Assembly (NCBI GenBank): GCA_026992695.1
Contig: JALWYP010000037.1
Coordinates: 1-8,817 of the forward strand
DNA: 8,817 nucleotides
Direction: 5' to 3'
DNA from: Flavobacteriaceae bacterium
Lineage (GTDB): Bacteria > Bacteroidota > Bacteroidia > Flavobacteriales > Flavobacteriaceae
Shown one piece after another: positions 7,001 to 8,817 of this stretch; positions within the stretch are counted from its first letter, which is position 1; every line of letters starts with the position of its first letter. The position numbers were made by a program, and so were the translations under genes. The notes under the pieces are model-generated. The model was not told the DNA's origin and did no database searches. It saw only the letters and a list, made by a program, of their open reading frames with translations.

Positions 7001-8674
7001 ACTGTTGTAGGTCCTACTTCAACTTTTAGTGCTGGAACATGGGATGTTGCCCCTAATGCCGGAAGAAAAGCATTATTTAATGATAATTATTCTACTGCTA
7101 CTAGTGGCGATGTAACGGCATGTTCTTGTGAAATAGCTTCAGGCAATACCGTAACGGTTACTGCCGGAAACTTCTTAAACATCGATGGCGATATCACCGT
7201 AAACGGAAGCCTAATTGTGGATCATCAAGGTAGCGTGGTGCAAGTTAATCCTGCTGCCACCGTAACCAACAACGGAACCATTAATGTAAAGCTTACTACT
7301 CCTAATCTCGCCTCTCGCGACTTTATGGTTATGGGAAGCCCGATGACTGCCGAAACCCGTAACGGTGTGTTTAACTCGGCTTTCTTGGTGCTAAATCATA
7401 CAACCGAGAATTTTGTTCCTAATCCGGCTGTTGCCGCTGCTTTCCCTGCTGCCGAAAATTTTGCCGATGACAATTATGATAACTGGAATGCCTATACAGG
7501 AGCCATTACTCCCGGTGAAGGATATATCGTGCGTCCGCAAGCCGGCTACGGACAACCCGGAGGTGTGTTTAATATGACCTATCAATTAGGAACGCTAAAC
7601 AACGGTACGGTTAACTTTAATGTGGTGTATAACACCAGCAAGAACGATAGCCCCAATGTGTTGGCTAATCCCTATGCAAGTGCCATCTTTGCCGATGATT
7701 TTATAAATGCCAATGCAATGATAGACGAAGTGTATTTCTGGGAGCATCTTACTCCACCCAGTCCTACCCTTCCCGGTGCTGGAGCAATGAATTTCTCTAT
7801 GGAAGACATCTCGATGTACAACCTGCTTGGCGGAACTCCCGCAGCTAGCGACCCCGGAACTTCTACTACACCCAACGGATATATTGCTACCGGACAAGGT
7901 TTTGGTATTAAAGCTACTGCTGCCGGAACGGCTTCTTTTACCAACACAATGCGAAGAACGACCGGAAACAACACACTTAGAAATCCGGTGGATAAAGATA
8001 GAATTTGGTTAACGGTTCGTAATAGTCAATACGAAATGCAAAACACAACCTTAGTAGGTTTTACCGATGTTTCTACCCAAGGGTTCGACAACGGTTACGA
8101 CTCTCGCAGATTGGCAACTGTAGTATCGTTGTATTCGCATCTTCCTAATGGAGATATGGAATTGGGTATTCAAGCAAGAGAAGCTTTTAATGAAGATATT
8201 GAAATACCAATGGGCTTTTCTACATTAATTGATGAAACCATCGAATACAAAATAAGCATTGCCGATATTCAAGGTGCAAACCTAGAACAAGTAGAAGTAT
8301 ATCTTGTTGATACTTTAACAGGAATTGTAACAAACTTAAACGAGGATAGTTATAGTTTTACTTCAGGAAAGGCAACGTATAACAACCGTTTTATTTTACA
8401 ATTTAAAGAGCCTGCATTGGGAACTACAGATTTTGCTTTAGAGCAAATTACTCTTTTCCCGAATCCTACTAATGGCAATTTAACGATTGTTTCGCCTAAA
8501 ACGCCTATTACACAGATTACCGTAATGGATGTAAGAGGAAGAACGGTACAAACCCATAACGGAAATCAAGCAAACACCGTTAATCTTTCGCTTGAGAACT
8601 TAGAAAATGCTATGTATTTTATTACAGTACAAACGCAAAAAGGAAGTTTAACGAAACGTTTAATTAAGAATTAA
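4025..8674 (+). CDS. Secreted M36 (fungalysin-type) zinc metalloprotease with T9SS sorting domain
   Basis: A 1549-residue secreted endopeptidase. The signal peptide is residues 1-32 (hydrophobic 16-30, probable cut SSFA|Q). Residues about 48-110 resemble the FTP propeptide and 170-217 a second propeptide segment (LAWELSI, VDANTGEIL), which should inhibit the enzyme until removed. The catalytic domain spans about 256-630. It shows NIMHDVMYLYGFDEASGNFQ (358-377), HEYGHGIS (436-443) with zinc ligands His436 and His440 and catalytic Glu437, GEGWSDF (463-469) with Glu464 as the likely third ligand, and HGVGSVWAAMLWE (528-540) with a probable transition-state His528. After it come an Ig-like beta domain (638-720), an HYR-like repeat (727-996) split by an extra beta domain (749-945), a long flavobacterial module (about 1000-1465), and a T9SS type A sorting domain (about 1475-1549). 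All catalytic residues are present. It is far longer than fungal M36 enzymes because of the C-terminal additions. Likely role: extracellular protein breakdown. It stands alone, with its own promoter and terminators. Confidence 0.95.
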   Translation: MQTKPSIFFTLTEYKILFTLVLSVTLSLSSFAQRKEKKQTKAQITTVSLKKYIQNKPGSFVITSQHTSKQSGITHTYLRQALNGIEVFGTESSMHTDASGKVVVEHNKFIDNIQSLVRSASPSFSAKQAILKTAQKMGYSVSGLTEKEKIGGTNQKTIFNGGGISGVDIPVQLQYYFEEGKGIRLAWELSIQDVNSSDWYNFRVDANTGEILHKENWTIECFTENTSVVGTTFEEPKEEKLFYTVENNPALIGSYNVFPIPVESPNFGTRSNVVNPDNATASPYGWHDTNGIAGAEYTYTRGNNADAYDDDNGSNSGTVAKHADGGAGLNFDFPFNPVYSAGDQSEKAAVTNLFFWTNIMHDVMYLYGFDEASGNFQENNYGNGGTASDSVWAEAQDGGGTCNANFATPTDGSNPRTQMYICNSRDGDVDNGVIAHEYGHGISTRLTGGAGNSSCLNNEEQMGEGWSDFFGLVLTIEPGDAGTDSRGIGTWLIGEGPNGAGIRTYPYSTDFAVNPHTYDAIKTEVAPHGVGSVWAAMLWEMTWDLIAVHGFDPDVYNGTGGNNIALQLVIEGLKLQPCSPGFVDGRDAILQADQNLYGGANQCTIWQAFARRGLGYSAVQGSTSSKTDGTEAFDLPPGTAAFTVSTNQVCQTQGTQNGLGGGVPTGGTYSGLGVTDDGNGTTFTFDPVAAGTGTITVTYTVNDACSGGVANKTDTIEVTDGNPLLVCKNATVTLDGSGNAIINQADVVANLLPSGAYTIDQTGTFAPIDISTGAVNLSLGDDSSSNVTLGFTFNFFGTDFTAVNVSSNGYLSFSASGLTEYTNDTLPDVAVPQNVIAVAWDDLDPTSGGIIRYKIVGTAPNRIMIIEYNNVPHYGNAGITVTTQVQLYEGSNKIEIHSTNIQSDGGIRTQGIENGDGTTAYTPTGRNNTDWTATNDYVAFIPVPGNLADNCGNTVTISLSDSTFTCRDIGDNLVTVTADDGNGGVSTCVATVTVVGPTSTFSAGTWDVAPNAGRKALFNDNYSTATSGDVTACSCEIASGNTVTVTAGNFLNIDGDITVNGSLIVDHQGSVVQVNPAATVTNNGTINVKLTTPNLASRDFMVMGSPMTAETRNGVFNSAFLVLNHTTENFVPNPAVAAAFPAAENFADDNYDNWNAYTGAITPGEGYIVRPQAGYGQPGGVFNMTYQLGTLNNGTVNFNVVYNTSKNDSPNVLANPYASAIFADDFINANAMIDEVYFWEHLTPPSPTLPGAGAMNFSMEDISMYNLLGGTPAASDPGTSTTPNGYIATGQGFGIKATAAGTASFTNTMRRTTGNNTLRNPVDKDRIWLTVRNSQYEMQNTTLVGFTDVSTQGFDNGYDSRRLATVVSLYSHLPNGDMELGIQAREAFNEDIEIPMGFSTLIDETIEYKISIADIQGANLEQVEVYLVDTLTGIVTNLNEDSYSFTSGKATYNNRFILQFKEPALGTTDFALEQITLFPNPTNGNLTIVSPKTPITQITVMDVRGRTVQTHNGNQANTVNLSLENLENAMYFITVQTQKGSLTKRLIKN
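6203..7012 (+). other. HYR-like repeat with an inserted beta-sandwich domain (within the protease)
   Basis: Residues 727-748 (VCKNATVTLDGSGNAIINQADVV, from Cys727) look like the first half of a repeat common in flavobacterial surface proteins. Residues 946-996 (NLADNCGNTVTISLS, FTCRDIGDNLVTVTADDGNG, STCVATVTV) look like its second half. In ordinary copies the DNCG segment follows the first half after a few residues. Here about 197 residues intervene. They include FTFNFFGTDFTAVNVSSNGY (791-810) and a WDDLDP segment (840-845), as in domains of secreted adhesion and matrix proteins. The boundaries are judged by eye. Confidence 0.6.
8447..8671 (+). other. T9SS type A C-terminal sorting domain (within the protease)
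   Basis: Residues about 1475-1549 carry the hallmarks of the type IX secretion signal: LFPNPTNGNLTI near the start, an ITVMDVRGRTV strand, a NLSLENLENAMYFITV strand and a basic end (SLTKRLIKN). This domain directs a cargo already in the periplasm through the outer membrane, after which it is normally cut off and the protein is released or attached to the surface. Confidence 0.92.
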
Positions 8675-8686
8675 ACTTCCCTTTTT
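8642..8686 (+). terminator. Hairpin overlapping the protease stop codon, followed by a T-tract
   Basis: GGAAGTTTAA (8642-8651) is perfectly complementary to TTAAACTTCC (8671-8680), with a 19-base loop that can pair further, and is followed by CTTTTTAT. The TAA stop (8672-8674) is inside the 3' arm. It fits a Rho-independent terminator, but the stem is AT-rich and translating ribosomes would compete with its folding. Confidence 0.5.
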
Positions 8687-8691
8687 ATAAA

Positions 8692-8733
8692 AAGACGCTC
8701 TATTATTTCTTTAGTAATAGGGCGTTTTCTTTT
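8692..8733 (+). terminator. Rho-independent terminator of the protease gene
   Basis: CGCTCTATTA (8696-8705) pairs with TAATAGGGCG (8715-8724) over 10 base pairs, one of them G-U, around a 9-base loop. The 3' arm is followed by TTTTCTTTT (8725-8733), and As upstream of the stem (8691-8693) can extend pairing into the Ts. It starts 22 bases after the protease stop and is the strongest terminator in the window. Confidence 0.85.
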
Positions 8734-8755
8734 AAAAAAATGTCTTTATCTTCAA

Positions 8756-8781
8756 ATGATTAAAAATCATACTTTTGTATG
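8756..8781. repeat. Two overlapping palindromes at the window edge
   Basis: ATGATT-AAA-AATCAT (8756-8770) is perfect with 6-base arms. It shares its last three bases with CATAC-TTTT-GTATG (8768-8781), which is perfect with 5-base arms. The second contains a -7-like box. The ATG at 8779 meets a stop after two codons (AGC AAA TAG), so this is not a coding start. An operator for a gene beyond the window is the simplest reading. Confidence 0.4.
8770..8777 (+). promoter_or_regulatory. Candidate -7 box for a gene beyond the window
   Basis: TACTTTTG matches TAnnTTTG. It lies after the protease terminator and points out of the window. No clear -33 TTG is seen at the right distance. An AGGAGAG-like purine run follows at 8789-8795, but no start codon in a usable frame is seen before the window ends. 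Confidence 0.4.
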
Positions 8782-8804
8782 AGCAAATAGGAGAGATTTT
8801 ATAA

Positions 8805-8812
8805 TACATTTG
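8805..8812 (+). promoter_or_regulatory. Second candidate -7 box at the window end
   Basis: TACATTTG also matches TAnnTTTG. The nearest upstream TTTG (8774-8777) is 27 bases away, longer than usual. This may be a chance match in AT-rich DNA or an alternative promoter for the next gene. Confidence 0.25.
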
Positions 8813-8817
8813 TTTTT

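Noticed and set aside
7595..7974. Two overlapping 100-residue minus-strand frames within the protease C-terminal module
   Set aside because: They fall in the G+C-rich island, where stop codons are rarer by composition. Neither has domain-like features or promoter support.
4025..8674. The protease gene as a fusion of two genes or a frameshifted sequence
   Set aside because: One frame is open throughout, the domain order (signal, propeptide, M36, beta domains, T9SS tail) is coherent, and no internal start or stop pattern suggests a join.
1..8817. A new defence, mobile or biosynthetic system
   Set aside because: No nuclease, helicase, recombinase, toxin-antitoxin, transposase or synthase genes and no repeat array are seen. 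The genes are ordinary enzymes, a membrane protein and secreted proteins.

Overview
The window looks like chromosomal DNA of a Bacteroidota species, most likely a member of the Flavobacteriia. The evidence is a large secreted protease ending in a type IX secretion (T9SS) type A sorting domain, AT-rich DNA, weak or absent Shine-Dalgarno sequences, and several matches to the Bacteroidota promoter -7 consensus TAnnTTTG. No genus can be named from the sequence alone. I see no RNA gene, CRISPR array, insertion sequence, phage gene or attachment site.

Layout. Bases 1-127 hold no gene, only small repeats. A four-helix membrane protein of unknown function lies on the minus strand (128-541). It diverges across 137 bases from a two-gene plus-strand operon: a PLP-dependent group II amino-acid decarboxylase (679-2115) and an HI0933/BaiN-type flavoprotein (2109-3326). 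The flavoprotein start overlaps the decarboxylase stop by 7 bases. A small secreted protein of unknown function (3323-3952, minus) converges on the flavoprotein, and their stop codons interlock. That small gene is in turn divergent from a 1549-residue secreted M36 (fungalysin-type) metalloprotease (4025-8674, plus), and the two appear to share a compact back-to-back promoter. Two hairpins with T-tracts follow the protease, the first overlapping its stop codon. The last ~60 bases carry palindromes and promoter-like boxes pointing out of the window.

How the parts work together. The decarboxylase and flavoprotein are probably co-transcribed and translationally coupled, but their shared substrate cannot be read from sequence. 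The protease is predicted to pass the inner membrane by a signal peptide and the outer membrane by T9SS, to be activated by loss of its N-terminal propeptide, and to degrade extracellular protein. The small secreted protein shares its control region, but no functional link is shown.

Novelty. No wholly new multi-gene system is visible. The most unusual points are in the protease gene: a beta domain apparently inserted inside an HYR-like repeat, and a G+C-rich C-terminal module. The near-symmetric divergent promoter is the third.
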